Positions 7,748 to 17,270 of a DNA stretch of 64,000 nt are shown here, piece after piece. Made by a program: the position numbers and the translations under genes. This stretch comes from Rubrivivax sp. SCN 71-131 (lineage in GTDB: Bacteria; Pseudomonadota; Gammaproteobacteria; Burkholderiales; Burkholderiaceae_C). The stretch spans positions 1 to 64,000 of the forward strand of contig MEFD01000016.1 in the NCBI GenBank assembly GCA_001724995.1, read 5' to 3'. Numbering within the stretch: the stretch's first letter is position 1; the number at the start of each line of letters is the position of its first letter. The notes beneath the pieces are model-generated. The model was not told where the DNA came from, did not search any database, and saw only the letters and a program-made list of their open reading frames with translations.

Positions 7748-10476
7748 TGCTCTCGGCCAACCTCGTCCTGCTGACGGCGCTGCTGTACGTGGCGCTGCTG
7801 TTCGCGGTCGCCTTCTTCGGCGACCGGCGCGCGCGCAGCGGGCGCCTGGGCTGGCTGCAGTCGCCGGTGGTGTACACGCTCTCGATCTCGGTCTACTGCA
7901 CCTCGTGGACCTTCTACGGCGCCGTGGGCTCGGCCGCGCGCAGCGGCCTCGAGTTCGTCACCATCTACCTCGGGCCGACGATCGCCTTCATCGGCTGGTG
8001 GGTGCTGCTGCGCAAGATCGTGCGCATCGCGCACGCGCAGGGCATCACCTCCATCGCCGACATGGTGTCCTCGCGCTACGGCAAGAGTACGAGCCTTGCG
8101 GCCCTCGTCACGCTGATCGCCGTCGTCAGCATCACGCCCTACATCGCGCTGCAGCTGAAGGCGGTGGCCACCAGCTTCCAGGTGATCAGCAACAGCGCGC
8201 CCGACACGCTCACCGGCATGCACGGGCCGGGCGCCGAGTACCAGATCGGCTTCTGGATCGCGGTCGGCATGGCGGTCTTCACCATCCTCTTCGGCACGCG
8301 CAACGTCGATGCCAAGGAGCGCCACCACGGCGTCGTCGCCGCGATCGCGCTGGAGGCGGTGGTCAAGCTCGCCGCGCTGCTGGCCGTCGGGCTGCTGGTC
8401 GTCTTCGGCGTGGCCGGCGGGGTCGAGCCGATCTTCGAGCTGGCCACGCCGCAGATGCTGCACGCGCAGGACGCGTTCGGTCCGCGCTGGGTCGCGGTGA
8501 CCTTCCTCGCCGCCGGCGCGGTGATCTGCCTGCCGCGCCAGTTCCAGGTGACGGTGGTCGAGAACGTCGACGAGTCGCACCTGCGCACCGCGGCGTGGAT
8601 GTTCCCGCTCTACCTGTTCCTGCTCAGCCTGTTCGTGCTGCCGATCGCCATCGCCGGGCTGAACTACCTGCCGGCCGACGCCGACCCCGACATGTTCGTG
8701 CTCACGCTGCCGATCTGGGCCAGCCGCCACGATGTCGCGCTCCTGGCCTTCCTCGGCGGCTTCTCGGCCGCGACCTCGATGGTCATCGTCGCCTGCATCG
8801 CGCTGTCGACGATGATCTCCAACCACATCGTGATGCCGCTGGCGCTGCGCCTGCACTGGGTCTCGCAGAGTGCCAGCGGCGAGATCCGGCGCTTCCTGCT
8901 CGTCAGCCGCCGCGTGAGCATCTGCGTCATGCTCGGGCTCGGCTTCGCCTACTTCCGGCTGAGCGGGAATTCGGATGCGCTGGCGTCGATCGGGCTGATC
9001 GCCTTCGTCGGCGCGGCGCAGGTGCTGCCCAGCCTCATCGGCGGACTCTTCTGGCGCCAGGCCACGGCCGCGGGGGCCTTCGCCGGGCTGCTCACGGGCA
9101 CGATTCTCTGGGCCTACACGCTGTTCCTGCCCAGCTTCGGCGCCGACGTCGTGATGGCGCAGCGGGTGCTCGCCGAAGGGCCGTTCGGACTGCAGGTGCT
9201 GCGCCCGCAGGCGCTGTTCGGCCTGGCCGAGCTGGATCCGCTGCTGCACGCGATGTTCTGGAGCCTGTCGGCGAACACGCTGCTGTTCATCCTCGTGTCG
9301 CTGGCGCGCGAGCCGCGCCCGCTGGAGCGGCTGCAGAGTGCCCTCTTCGTCGACGTCTTCCGCACCCCGGCGGAGGCCGCCGCCGGCCTGCTGAGACGAT
9401 CGGCGGCCACGCGCGACCTGAGCGAGCTGGCGCAGCGCATCCTCGGCGTCGACGAGGCGCAGCGGCTGTTCCGCCGCGCGGCGCGGCAGCAGGGGCGCGG
9501 ACGAGAGGCGCCGATCGCCGACAACGCCTTCATCACCCAGCTCGAGCGCACGCTGGCCGGAAGCGTGGGCGGCGCTTCGGCGCACGCCATGATCTCGCAG
9601 GTGGTCACCGGCGAGACCATCAGCCTGGACGCGCTGGTGCGCATTGCCGACGAGACGCAGCGCATCCGCGAGTACAGCCGCCAGCTCGAGGAGAAGTCGC
9701 GCCAGCTCGAGGCCGCGGCGCGCGAGCTGGCCCAGGCCAACGAGCGGCTGCGCCGCCTGGACGTGGAGAAGGACCACTTCCTCAGCCAGGTCAGCCACGA
9801 GGTGCGCACGCCGATGACCTCGATCCGCTCCTTCTCCGAGATCCTGCTCGACCCGCGCCACCTCGACCCGGCGCGGGCCGAGCGCTACCTGCGCATCATC
9901 CACGACGAGAGCGTGCGCCTGACGCGGCTGCTGGACAGCACGCTCGAGCTCAACCTGCTCGAGCACGGCGAGGCGCCCTGGGAGCTCGTGCGCCTGGATC
10001 CGGAGCTGGTGCTCGACAAGGCCATCGAGGTCTGCCAGAGCCTGGCCGCTGCCGGCCGCGTGCAGGTGCTGCAGGGCGAGCGCGCAGGCGGCGTCCTCGT
10101 CGACGCCGAGGCCGACCGGCTCAGCCAGGTGTTCATCAACCTGATTGCCAACGCGATCAAGTACAACACCTGCGAGGATCCCTGGGTACGCGTCAGCAGC
10201 CGCGTGCGCCAGGGGCAGTACGAGGTGCAGATCGAGGACAACGGCCCGGGCATCCGCGCCGACGAGCGCGAGCTCATCTTCTCCAAGTTCCGCCGCGGCT
10301 GGGCGCACACGCAGACCTCGGCGCCCGGCGCCGGCCTGGGCCTGGCCATCAGCTGGCAGATCATGCGCCGCCTGGGCGGTGCGCTCGTGCTGGACAGCGG
10401 CGCCGGCGGCGCGAGCTTCCGCGTCAGCCTGCCGCTGGCGGCGGCCCCCCGCGCTGAAGGCATGGACGCCGCGTAG
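7747..10476 (+). CDS. Sodium/solute symporter-histidine kinase fusion (CbrA/CrbS-like sensor)
   Basis: 909 residues. Residues 1 to about 520 form a solute:sodium symporter (SSS) domain with about 13 membrane helices; a coiled-coil linker (about 635-675, many Glu/Gln/Arg) leads to HisKA with phospho-acceptor His684 in [16 protein letters not shown], and then HATPase_c: N-box [11 protein letters not shown]1 [12 protein letters not shown]2 GAGLGLAIS. CbrA and CrbS have this architecture and respond to nutrients or acetate. There is no clear PAS or receiver domain. Start ATG 7747 overlaps the preceding stop. The lone receiver at 7037 is the likely target; whether the symporter part still transports is unknown. 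Confidence 0.92.
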   Translation: MLSANLVLLTALLYVALLFAVAFFGDRRARSGRLGWLQSPVVYTLSISVYCTSWTFYGAVGSAARSGLEFVTIYLGPTIAFIGWWVLLRKIVRIAHAQGITSIADMVSSRYGKSTSLAALVTLIAVVSITPYIALQLKAVATSFQVISNSAPDTLTGMHGPGAEYQIGFWIAVGMAVFTILFGTRNVDAKERHHGVVAAIALEAVVKLAALLAVGLLVVFGVAGGVEPIFELATPQMLHAQDAFGPRWVAVTFLAAGAVICLPRQFQVTVVENVDESHLRTAAWMFPLYLFLLSLFVLPIAIAGLNYLPADADPDMFVLTLPIWASRHDVALLAFLGGFSAATSMVIVACIALSTMISNHIVMPLALRLHWVSQSASGEIRRFLLVSRRVSICVMLGLGFAYFRLSGNSDALASIGLIAFVGAAQVLPSLIGGLFWRQATAAGAFAGLLTGTILWAYTLFLPSFGADVVMAQRVLAEGPFGLQVLRPQALFGLAELDPLLHAMFWSLSANTLLFILVSLAREPRPLERLQSALFVDVFRTPAEAAAGLLRRSAATRDLSELAQRILGVDEAQRLFRRAARQQGRGREAPIADNAFITQLERTLAGSVGGASAHAMISQVVTGETISLDALVRIADETQRIREYSRQLEEKSRQLEAAARELAQANERLRRLDVEKDHFLSQVSHEVRTPMTSIRSFSEILLDPRHLDPARAERYLRIIHDESVRLTRLLDSTLELNLLEHGEAPWELVRLDPELVLDKAIEVCQSLAAAGRVQVLQGERAGGVLVDAEADRLSQVFINLIANAIKYNTCEDPWVRVSSRVRQGQYEVQIEDNGPGIRADERELIFSKFRRGWAHTQTSAPGAGLGLAISWQIMRRLGGALVLDSGAGGASFRVSLPLAAAPRAEGMDAA

Positions 10477-10492
10477 CGTCCGCCTGCGTGCG

Positions 10493-12088
10493 CTACGCGG
10501 CGTCGGCGCGGATCATCTGCGCCGCCTTCTCCGCGATCATGATCACCGGGGCGTTGGTGTTGCCCGAGACGATGCGCGGCATGATCGACGCGTCGACGAC
10601 GCGCAGGCCCTGCAGGCCGTGCACGCGCAGGCGCGCGTCGACGACGTTGCCGGCCTCCGCCGGGCCCATGCGGCAGCTCCCGACCGGGTGGTAGATGGTG
10701 TCGGCATGGCCGCGGATGAAGGCCTCGATCTGCGCGTCGCTGTGCGCGGCGCGCGATTCCTCCCGCTCGACCCCGCCGTAAGCGGCCAGGGCCGGCTGCT
10801 GCAGCAGCGTGCGCATGAGCTTGACGCCCCGCACCATGCGCGGCAGGTCGTCGGGGTCGCTCAGGTAGCCCGGGTCGATCTGCGGCGCGGCCAGCGGGTC
10901 GGCGCTGGCCAGCGTGATGCTGCCGCGGCTCTTCGGGCGCAGCACGCAGACGTGGCAGGAGATGCCGTGGCCCAGCAGCGTGCGCCGGCCGTGATCGGCG
11001 AGCTTGCCGACGACGAAGTGCAACTGCAGATCGGGCGCGGGCTCGTCCGGTTGGCTGCGGATGAAGCCGCCGGCCTCGGCGAAGTTGGTGGTCAGCATGC
11101 CGCTGCGCTGGCTACGCCACTCGAATGCGGCGCGCGCGAGGCGCAGGGCGCCGCCGAAGGAGACGCCGAAGGATGCCTCCATGCGCGGCGCGTCGACGAC
11201 GATGACGCTGTCCAGGTGGTCGTGCAGGTGCTGGCCGACGGCAGGCAGGTCGTGCACCACCGCCAGGCCCAGGCCCTGCAGCTCGCCGCCGGCACCGACG
11301 CCGGAGAGCTGCAGCAGCTGCGGCGACTGCAGAGCGCCGGCGCTGAGGATGACCTCGCGCCGCGCCTGCAGCTCGCGGCGCGCGCCGCCCTGTTGGAGCT
11401 CGATGGCGCGCGCGCGCCGGCCCTCGAAGAGCACGCGCAGCACGCGCGCGCCGGTGAGCACCTGCAGGTTCGGGCGCGCGAGATGGGGCGTGAGATAGGC
11501 GCGCGCGGCGCTCCAGCGCTCGCCGTCCTTCTGCGTCACCTGATAGAGCCCCACGCCCTCCTGCGTGGCGCCGTTGAAGTCGGCGTTCAGCGGCCAGCCT
11601 GCCTGCTGCCCGGCCTGCACGAAGGCTGCCGAGAGGGGATTGGGGCTGCGCAGGTCGGCGACGTTCAGCGGCCCGCCGCGCGCGTGCCAGGCGTCGCTGC
11701 CGCGCTCGTTGTGCTCGGCCTTCAGGAAGAAGGGCTTGACCTCGTCCCAGCGCCAGCCGGGGTTGCCCTGGTCGGCCCAGAAGTCGTAGTCGGCGGGCTG
11801 GCCGCGCGTGTAGATCATGGCGTTGATCGAGCTCGAGCCGCCGAGCACGCGGCCGCGCGGCTGGTAGCCGCGGCGTCCGTGCAGTGCGGGCTGGGGCGTG
11901 GTCTCGAAGGCCCAGTTGATGCCGCGCTGGCGCGCCATCAGCGCCAGGCCGCCGGGGCAGTGGATGAGCACGCTGCGGTCGGCGGCACCGGCCTCGACGA
12001 GGCAGACGCTGACCGCGGGGTCCTCGCTCAACCGCGCGGCGAGCACGCAGCCTGCCGATCCGGCACCGACGATGAGGTAGTCGAACAT
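10493..12088 (-). CDS. GMC-family flavin oxidoreductase (choline dehydrogenase-like)
   Basis: 531 residues. The FAD-binding G-x-G-x-x-G is at 8-13 (VGAGSAG), followed by the GMC signature [14 protein letters not shown] near 85-98. Near the C-terminus the catalytic His lies in [12 protein letters not shown] and a conserved Asn in [15 protein letters not shown]. The family oxidises primary alcohols (choline, glucose, aryl or long-chain alcohols) to aldehydes; the substrate cannot be read here. The length is normal. It converges with the symporter-kinase and is divergent from the ABC exporter at 12275. Confidence 0.88.
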   Translation of the reverse strand: MFDYLIVGAGSAGCVLAARLSEDPAVSVCLVEAGAADRSVLIHCPGGLALMARQRGINWAFETTPQPALHGRRGYQPRGRVLGGSSSINAMIYTRGQPADYDFWADQGNPGWRWDEVKPFFLKAEHNERGSDAWHARGGPLNVADLRSPNPLSAAFVQAGQQAGWPLNADFNGATQEGVGLYQVTQKDGERWSAARAYLTPHLARPNLQVLTGARVLRVLFEGRRARAIELQQGGARRELQARREVILSAGALQSPQLLQLSGVGAGGELQGLGLAVVHDLPAVGQHLHDHLDSVIVVDAPRMEASFGVSFGGALRLARAAFEWRSQRSGMLTTNFAEAGGFIRSQPDEPAPDLQLHFVVGKLADHGRRTLLGHGISCHVCVLRPKSRGSITLASADPLAAPQIDPGYLSDPDDLPRMVRGVKLMRTLLQQPALAAYGGVEREESRAAHSDAQIEAFIRGHADTIYHPVGSCRMGPAEAGNVVDARLRVHGLQGLRVVDASIMPRIVSGNTNAPVIMIAEKAAQMIRADAA

Positions 12089-12274
12089 GGGGCTTGCTTC
12101 CTTGGGCAGGGGCGTGCGCCGGCGGAGGCGGCGTTTTGCCGGGGCATGCTAGCGACGCGCGCCCTGCCTGTCGTCGGGGATCGCCTCTAATCGTCCCGCC
12201 GCGAACACGATGGCCGGCGAGAATGCGGGGCCCTGCGCGCCGCCGCGCGTCCCTGGAGCCCCGGGAGCCCCCAC

Positions 12275-14137
12275 TTGCTCTTCAAGCGTTTCGAAGCCCT
12301 CGTGCCGAGCTTTCCGCCGGCCGAGCCGCAGCCGCTGCCCAAGACCTTCTTCGCCTTCCTGTGGCGCAACACCGAGGGCATGCGCGGCATGCTGCTCATC
12401 CTCACGCTGCTGACGGCGGTGATCGGTGCCTTCGAGGCGCTGCTCTTTCGCCTCATGGCGCACGTCGTCGACCTGCTGGCGAGCACGCCGCCCGCCGAGC
12501 TGTGGGCGCGCGAGGGCGGCAAGCTGCTCTTCTTCGGCGTGCTGCTGCTGGCCAGCGTGGCGGTCTCGGGGTTGTGGGCGCTGCTCAAGTACCAGGGCCT
12601 GTTCTCCAACTTCCCGATGCGGCTGCGCTGGGTCTTCCACCGCCTCATGCTCGGGCAGAGCATGGGCTTCTACCAGGACGAGTTCGCCGGCCGCATCGCC
12701 ACCAAGGTGATGCAGACGGCGCTGGCGCTGCGCGACGTCTGGTTCCTCTTCGCCGACATCCTCACCTACGTGCTCGTCTACTTCCTCACCATCGTGGCGG
12801 TGGTGGGCAGCTTCGACCTGCGCGTGATGATCCCCTTCGGCGTCTGGCTGGCGCTGTACGTGCTGGCCTGCCGCTGGTTCGTGCCGCGGCTGGCGCGCGT
12901 GGCGCGCGAGCAGGCCGACGCGCGCTCGCTGATGACCGGGCGCGTCACCGACGCCTACACCAACATCGCCACCGTCAAGCTGTTTTCGCACGCGCAGCGC
13001 GAGGCGGTGTTCGCGCGCGAGGCGATGGGCGAGTTCCTGCAGATCGCCTATCGCCAGGGCCGGCTGGTGACGGGCTTCGAGACGCTCAACCAGGGCTTGT
13101 CGATGCTGCTCGTCGTCATCACCACCGGCATGCTGCTGTGGCTGTGGACGCTGGGCGAAGTGGGCGTGGGGGCGATTGCCGCTTCGACGGCGATGACGCT
13201 GCGCCTGTCGGGCATGTCGCACTGGGTGATGTGGGAGCTGGCCTCGCTGTTCGAGCACGTCGGCACGGTGCAGGACGGCCTGTCCATGCTCGCGCGCGAG
13301 CGCACGGTGGTCGACCGCGCGCAGGCCGACGAGCTGCGCGTGACGCAGGGCGAGATCCGCTTCGAGCACGTGGACTTCGCCTACGGCGGCACGAGGAAGG
13401 TCATCGACGACCTGAATCTCGTCATCCGCCCGGGCGAGAAGATCGGCCTCGTCGGCCGTTCGGGCGCGGGCAAGAGCACGGTCGTCAACCTGCTGCTGCG
13501 CCTCTACGACGTGCCGGCCGGGCGCATCCTCGTCGACGGGCAGGACATCGCGGGCGTGACGCAGGAGAGCCTGCGCCGCCAGGTCGGCATGGTGACGCAG
13601 GACACCAGCCTCCTGCACCGCTCGGTGCGCGAGAACATCCTCTACGGACGGCCCGATGCCGGCGACCGCGAGATGCTGCGCGCGGCCGAGCGCGCCGAGG
13701 CGCACGACTTCATCCTCGGCCTCGTCGACCCCAAGGGGCGCAAGGGCTACGACGCGCACGTCGGCGAGCGCGGCGTGAAGCTGAGCGGCGGCCAGCGCCA
13801 GCGCGTGGCGATCGCGCGCGTGATGCTCAAGGACGCGCCCATCCTGCTGCTCGACGAGGCCACGAGCGCGCTCGACAGCGAGGTCGAGGCGGCGATCCAG
13901 CAGAGTCTCTACAAGCTGATGGAGGGCAAGACCGTGGTGGCCATCGCGCACCGGCTCTCGACCGTCATGGCGATGGACCGGCTGGTGGTGATGGAGCACG
14001 GCCGCATCGTCGAGACCGGCACGCACGCCAGCCTGCTCGCGCAGGGCGGCATCTACGCCCGCCTGTGGGCGCACCAGAGCGGGGGCTTCCTCGGCGACGA
14101 ACCCGACGACGAGGCGCAGGCAGTGCTGGCGGGGTGA
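12275..14137 (+). CDS. ABC exporter, fused permease-ATPase (MsbA/ATM1-like half transporter)
   Basis: 620 residues. The N-terminal six-helix membrane domain (about 30-310) is followed by an ATPase domain: Walker A GRSGAGKST near 394-402, signature LSGGQRQR near 503, Walker B ILLLDEATSALD and H-loop AIAHRLST. The best start is TTG at 12275, giving L-F-K-R-F-E-A-L before a proline-rich stretch, as in related Burkholderiales exporters; the next in-frame ATG would remove this conserved leader. As a half transporter it should work as a homodimer. The cargo (lipid, peptide or drug) is not evident, and the neighbours give no hint. Confidence 0.88.
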   Translation: MLFKRFEALVPSFPPAEPQPLPKTFFAFLWRNTEGMRGMLLILTLLTAVIGAFEALLFRLMAHVVDLLASTPPAELWAREGGKLLFFGVLLLASVAVSGLWALLKYQGLFSNFPMRLRWVFHRLMLGQSMGFYQDEFAGRIATKVMQTALALRDVWFLFADILTYVLVYFLTIVAVVGSFDLRVMIPFGVWLALYVLACRWFVPRLARVAREQADARSLMTGRVTDAYTNIATVKLFSHAQREAVFAREAMGEFLQIAYRQGRLVTGFETLNQGLSMLLVVITTGMLLWLWTLGEVGVGAIAASTAMTLRLSGMSHWVMWELASLFEHVGTVQDGLSMLARERTVVDRAQADELRVTQGEIRFEHVDFAYGGTRKVIDDLNLVIRPGEKIGLVGRSGAGKSTVVNLLLRLYDVPAGRILVDGQDIAGVTQESLRRQVGMVTQDTSLLHRSVRENILYGRPDAGDREMLRAAERAEAHDFILGLVDPKGRKGYDAHVGERGVKLSGGQRQRVAIARVMLKDAPILLLDEATSALDSEVEAAIQQSLYKLMEGKTVVAIAHRLSTVMAMDRLVVMEHGRIVETGTHASLLAQGGIYARLWAHQSGGFLGDEPDDEAQAVLAG

Positions 14138-14163
14138 GCGCCGCACGGATCCCCACAAACGCC

Positions 14164-14191
14164 AAGGGCCACCGTTTCACGGGTGGCCCTT
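14164..14191. terminator. Hairpin terminator between the ABC exporter and purU
   Basis: AAGGGCCACC (14164-14173) pairs perfectly with GGTGGCCCTT (14182-14191) around an 8-nt loop. It sits between two converging genes and ends in CTT on both strands, so it could serve both. The T-tract is short. Confidence 0.7.
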
Positions 14192-14359
14192 CGGACGACC
14201 GGACGGCACGCTGTGCCGACGGGTTCTGGCGCCGGGTACGGGTTCCGGCTTCCGCCCAGTGTCGCGGTCGGTTCTCGCCAATGACGAGGTGCATCGTAGC
14301 CGCCCGGCGATGACGGCATCGTGACAGTTGCGGGGCGATCGCAGGCCAGTTCGCGCGGC

Positions 14360-15208
14360 TCAGCGAAAGACCACCGTCTTGTGCCCGTTCACCAGCACGC
14401 GGTGCTGGGCGTGCCAGGTGACCGCGCGTGCGAGCACCGCGCATTCGACGTCGCGCCCGATGTGCGTGAGCTGCTCGGGGTCGCAGGCGTGGTCCACGCG
14501 CGCGATGTCCTGCTCGATGATCGGGCCCTCGTCGAGGTCGGCGGTGACGTAGTGCGCGGTGGCGCCGATGATCTTCACGCCGCGCTCGAAGGCCTGGTGA
14601 TAGGGCTTGGCGCCCTTGAAGCTGGGCAGGAAGCTGTGGTGGATGTTGATCGCGCGGCCCGAGAGCGCGCGGCAGAGGTCGTTGGAGAGCACCTGCATGT
14701 AGCGCGCGAGCACGACGAGTTCGGCCTCCTCCTGCTGCACGATCTCGAGCAGCCGCGCCTCCGCCTGCGCCTTGCCCGCCGCCGTCACCGGGATGTGGTG
14801 GAAGGGGATGTCGCTGCTCGCGGCGAGCTGGTAGAAATCGCGGTGGTTGGAAACGACGGCGCGGATGTCCAGCGGCAGCGACTGCGTGCGGTAGCGAAAG
14901 AGCAGGTCGTTGAGGCAATGCCCGAGCTTGCTGACCAGCAACACGGTGCGCATGCGCGCCTGCGCCTCGTGGATCTGCCACTGCAGGCCCATGCCGGCGG
15001 CGAGCTCGGCCAGCGCCTGGCGCACCGCGCTTGTGCCTTGCGCCGGCAGGTCGAACTGCACGCGCATGAAGAACTGGCCGGTGCCGCGGTCGTTGAACTG
15101 CGCGGCGTCGGTGATGTTGCCGCCGTGCGCGGCGAGCACGCCGGTGACGGCGTGCACGATGCCGGTGCGGTCGGGGCCGGAGAGGGTGAGGATGAGCGAA
15201 TCGGACAT
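14360..15208 (-). CDS. purU: Formyltetrahydrofolate deformylase PurU
   Basis: 282 residues. It hydrolyses 10-formyl-THF to THF and formate, feeding the formate-dependent purine enzyme PurT and balancing one-carbon pools. An ACT domain covers about 5-80 (ILTLSGPDRTGIVHAVTG), followed by a formyltransferase fold with the NIHHSFLPSF motif near 180 and the HYVTADLDEGPII segment containing the catalytic Asp near 217. Length matches the family (about 280). Start ATG 15208; the next gene upstream on the same strand (the oxidase) ends 44 bp away. Confidence 0.95.
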   Translation of the reverse strand: MSDSLILTLSGPDRTGIVHAVTGVLAAHGGNITDAAQFNDRGTGQFFMRVQFDLPAQGTSAVRQALAELAAGMGLQWQIHEAQARMRTVLLVSKLGHCLNDLLFRYRTQSLPLDIRAVVSNHRDFYQLAASSDIPFHHIPVTAAGKAQAEARLLEIVQQEEAELVVLARYMQVLSNDLCRALSGRAINIHHSFLPSFKGAKPYHQAFERGVKIIGATAHYVTADLDEGPIIEQDIARVDHACDPEQLTHIGRDVECAVLARAVTWHAQHRVLVNGHKTVVFR

Positions 15209-15252
15209 GCGCCGATTGTCTCAGCGGCCTCGCGTTCGCCGCGGCGATGCGC

Positions 15253-16392
15253 TCAAGCGTCGGCGCGGGCCAGCATTGCCGCCACGTGCTCGGCGATGGC
15301 CAGGCTTGCGGTGAGCCCCGGCGATTCGATGCCGAAGAGCTGCACCGCGCCGGGGATGCCGTGCGCCCCCGGGCCGTCGATGCGGAAGTCCGCGGCGGGC
15401 TCGCCCGGGCCGCTGAGCTTGGGGCGCACGCCGCTGTAGGCCGGCTGCAGGCTGCCTGCAGGCAGTCCCGGCCAGTAGTGGCGAACCTCGGCCTCGAAGG
15501 CGGCCCCTCGCGCGGGATCGACGGCGTAGTCGATGTCGGCATCGGCCAGCCCTTCGGGCAGCCACTGCACGTCGGGGCCGAAGCGCGCCTGGCCGGCCAG
15601 GTCCAGCGTCAGGTGCACGCCCAGGCCGCCGTCGACCGGCAGCGGATACACGAGGCGCGAGAACGGCGCGCGCCCGGCGAGCGCGAAATAGCTGCCCTTG
15701 GCCAGCCGGCGCGGCGGCACCGCCGCGGGCGGGAAGCCCTGCATGGCGGCGGCCACGGCCTGCGCCTGCAGGCCCGCGGCGTTGACGATCCAGCGCGCGT
15801 CGAGCTCGAAGGGCTCGGCGCCGGCCGTGCGTGCGCGCCAGCACTCGCCCATGCGCTCGGCGGCCGCGAAGGGGCTGGCCACGGCGTAGAGCGCGCCCGC
15901 GGCCTGCGCGTCGCCCAGCAGCGCGGTCATCAGGCCGTGGCTGTCGACGATGCTGCTCGCTGGCGACCACAGCGCGGCGCGGACGTTCAGCGCGGGCTCC
16001 AGGGCCAGCGCCTGCGTGCGCGTGAGCGGCTGCAGCTCGTGCACGCCGCAGGCCGCAGCGCGCAGGCGGATCGCCTCCAGCGCGCCTTCCTGGGCCGGCC
16101 GCGTGGCCACTACGAGCTTGCCGCAGCGGCGCACGTCCACGCCATGCGCGTCGCAATAGGCATGGAGCAGCTCGCGCCCGCGCACGCACAGCCGCGCCTT
16201 CAGGCTGCCGGGCTCGTAGTACAGGCCGGCGTGCACGACCTCGCTGTTGCGGCTGCTGGTGCCGCTGCCGTAGGTTCGCGCCGCCTCGACGAGGACGACC
16301 TCCAGCCCGCCCAGCGCCAGCGCCCGCCCGCACGCCAGCCCGACGACGCCGGCGCCGACGACGAGGACGTCGACGGCATCGACCTCAGCCAT
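15253..16392 (-). CDS. FAD-dependent oxidoreductase, L-2-hydroxyglutarate oxidase-like
   Basis: 379 residues of the DAO/GlpA fold. G-A-G-V-V-G at 13-18 binds FAD, and S-S-R-N-S-E-V-V-H-A-G near 46-56 is typical of LhgO/YgaF-type L-2-hydroxyacid dehydrogenases; the C-terminal YSGVRPKLSG and FGIESPGLTAS motifs agree. It probably oxidises a 2-hydroxyacid and passes electrons to quinones at the inner membrane. Start ATG 16392 overlaps the stop of the aminotransferase gene by 8 bp, so the two are probably one transcript. Confidence 0.85.
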   Translation of the reverse strand: MAEVDAVDVLVVGAGVVGLACGRALALGGLEVVLVEAARTYGSGTSSRNSEVVHAGLYYEPGSLKARLCVRGRELLHAYCDAHGVDVRRCGKLVVATRPAQEGALEAIRLRAAACGVHELQPLTRTQALALEPALNVRAALWSPASSIVDSHGLMTALLGDAQAAGALYAVASPFAAAERMGECWRARTAGAEPFELDARWIVNAAGLQAQAVAAAMQGFPPAAVPPRRLAKGSYFALAGRAPFSRLVYPLPVDGGLGVHLTLDLAGQARFGPDVQWLPEGLADADIDYAVDPARGAAFEAEVRHYWPGLPAGSLQPAYSGVRPKLSGPGEPAADFRIDGPGAHGIPGAVQLFGIESPGLTASLAIAEHVAAMLARADA

Positions 16393-17161
16393 GGGCGAAG
16401 GCGCTGCGCAGCGCGCGCGCGAGGGTCTCGAGATCCTCGCGCGTGTTGTAGCCCTGCACCGAGACGCGCACGAAGCTGCGGCCCTCGTGCTGCGTCACCG
16501 GCACCTCGATGCGGTGCTTGGCGAAGAGCCGCTGCCGCAGCGCCTCGGGGTCGCAGGGCGGCACGGGGAGGGCTGCCATCTGCGCGAAGTGCCCGGCCAG
16601 TTCGTGCATCAGCGCCAGCGCTTGGGCGTGGCAGGCACGGCGCACCGGCGCGCCCAGGTGCTCGCGGTGGAATTCGATCGCCGCGGCCAGTGCGAGGAAG
16701 CCGCTGCCCTTGGGGCCGCACAGCCACTTGTGGCCGTTGCCGGTGTAGAAGTCGGCGCCCAGGGCATCGAGCGCCAGTTCGAGCTGACCCGGCGCGTGTG
16801 CGCCATCCACCAGCACCGGCAGGCCGCGTGCGTGCGCGGGCTCGACGAGCGCGGCCAGCGGCAGCACGAGCGCGGTGGTGGAGGCGAGGTGGCTGACGAA
16901 GACGAGCCGCGTGCGCGGCGTGACCTCGGCCATCACCGCGTCGACGAAGCCCTGGTCGTCCAGCGGCAGCGCGATCGCGGCGCGCTGCTCGCGTGCCTGC
17001 CTCAGCAGCGCGGCCGAACGCCGGCCGAGGAACTCGACCGGGTTGCGCTCCATCGCGTCCTGCCAGGCGCGCTGGGCCTCGCGCACCGGGCGCGGGCAGG
17101 CACCGAAGGAGCCGTGGTTGAGGAAGACGAGGCTCGGGTCGAGGTCGAAGAGCTCGCGCAT
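16385..17161 (-). CDS. Isopenicillin-N epimerase-like class V aminotransferase with internal in-frame deletions
   Basis: 258 residues from ATG 17161 (M-R-E-L-F-D-L-D-P, the family's usual N-terminus; upstream ATGs at 17206 and 17281 add only low-complexity residues). Relatives are about 380-400 residues. The match is good on each side of two gaps: at about 16975, where the stretch holding the PLP-phosphate-binding N-A-T-T-G region is missing, and at about 16690, after K-G-S-G-F-L, where the W-T-G-T region is missing. Roughly 55-65 residues are lost at each, both in frame. The PLP lysine region (TGNGHKWL) remains. It is probably inactive or an assembly artefact. Confidence 0.7.
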   Translation of the reverse strand: MRELFDLDPSLVFLNHGSFGACPRPVREAQRAWQDAMERNPVEFLGRRSAALLRQAREQRAAIALPLDDQGFVDAVMAEVTPRTRLVFVSHLASTTALVLPLAALVEPAHARGLPVLVDGAHAPGQLELALDALGADFYTGNGHKWLCGPKGSGFLALAAAIEFHREHLGAPVRRACHAQALALMHELAGHFAQMAALPVPPCDPEALRQRLFAKHRIEVPVTQHEGRSFVRVSVQGYNTREDLETLARALRSAFAHG

Positions 17162-17270
17162 GGCGGCGGCAACCGGGGTGCGACCGCGGCCGCCGCCGGG
17201 GTCCATGCCCGCATTGCACGTGCGGTTAGTGGGTTTTCCGAAGAATACGCGGTCCTGCACGGACCCTGCC

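Noticed and set aside
7564-10308. 914-codon open frame on the minus strand, opposite the symporter-kinase
   Set aside because: Low-complexity Arg/Ala/Asp/His/Gln-rich translation with no family sequence; a typical antisense shadow in GC-rich DNA.
5668-10476. Single 1602-codon plus-strand frame as one giant protein
   Set aside because: The first 693 codons are a shadow of the regulator, receiver and small membrane protein; the true kinase starts at ATG 7747.
17162-17270. Possible FNR/ANR site ahead of ccoN
   Set aside because: No TTGAT-N4-ATCAA or near match; only a short GGTCC/GGACC stem is present.
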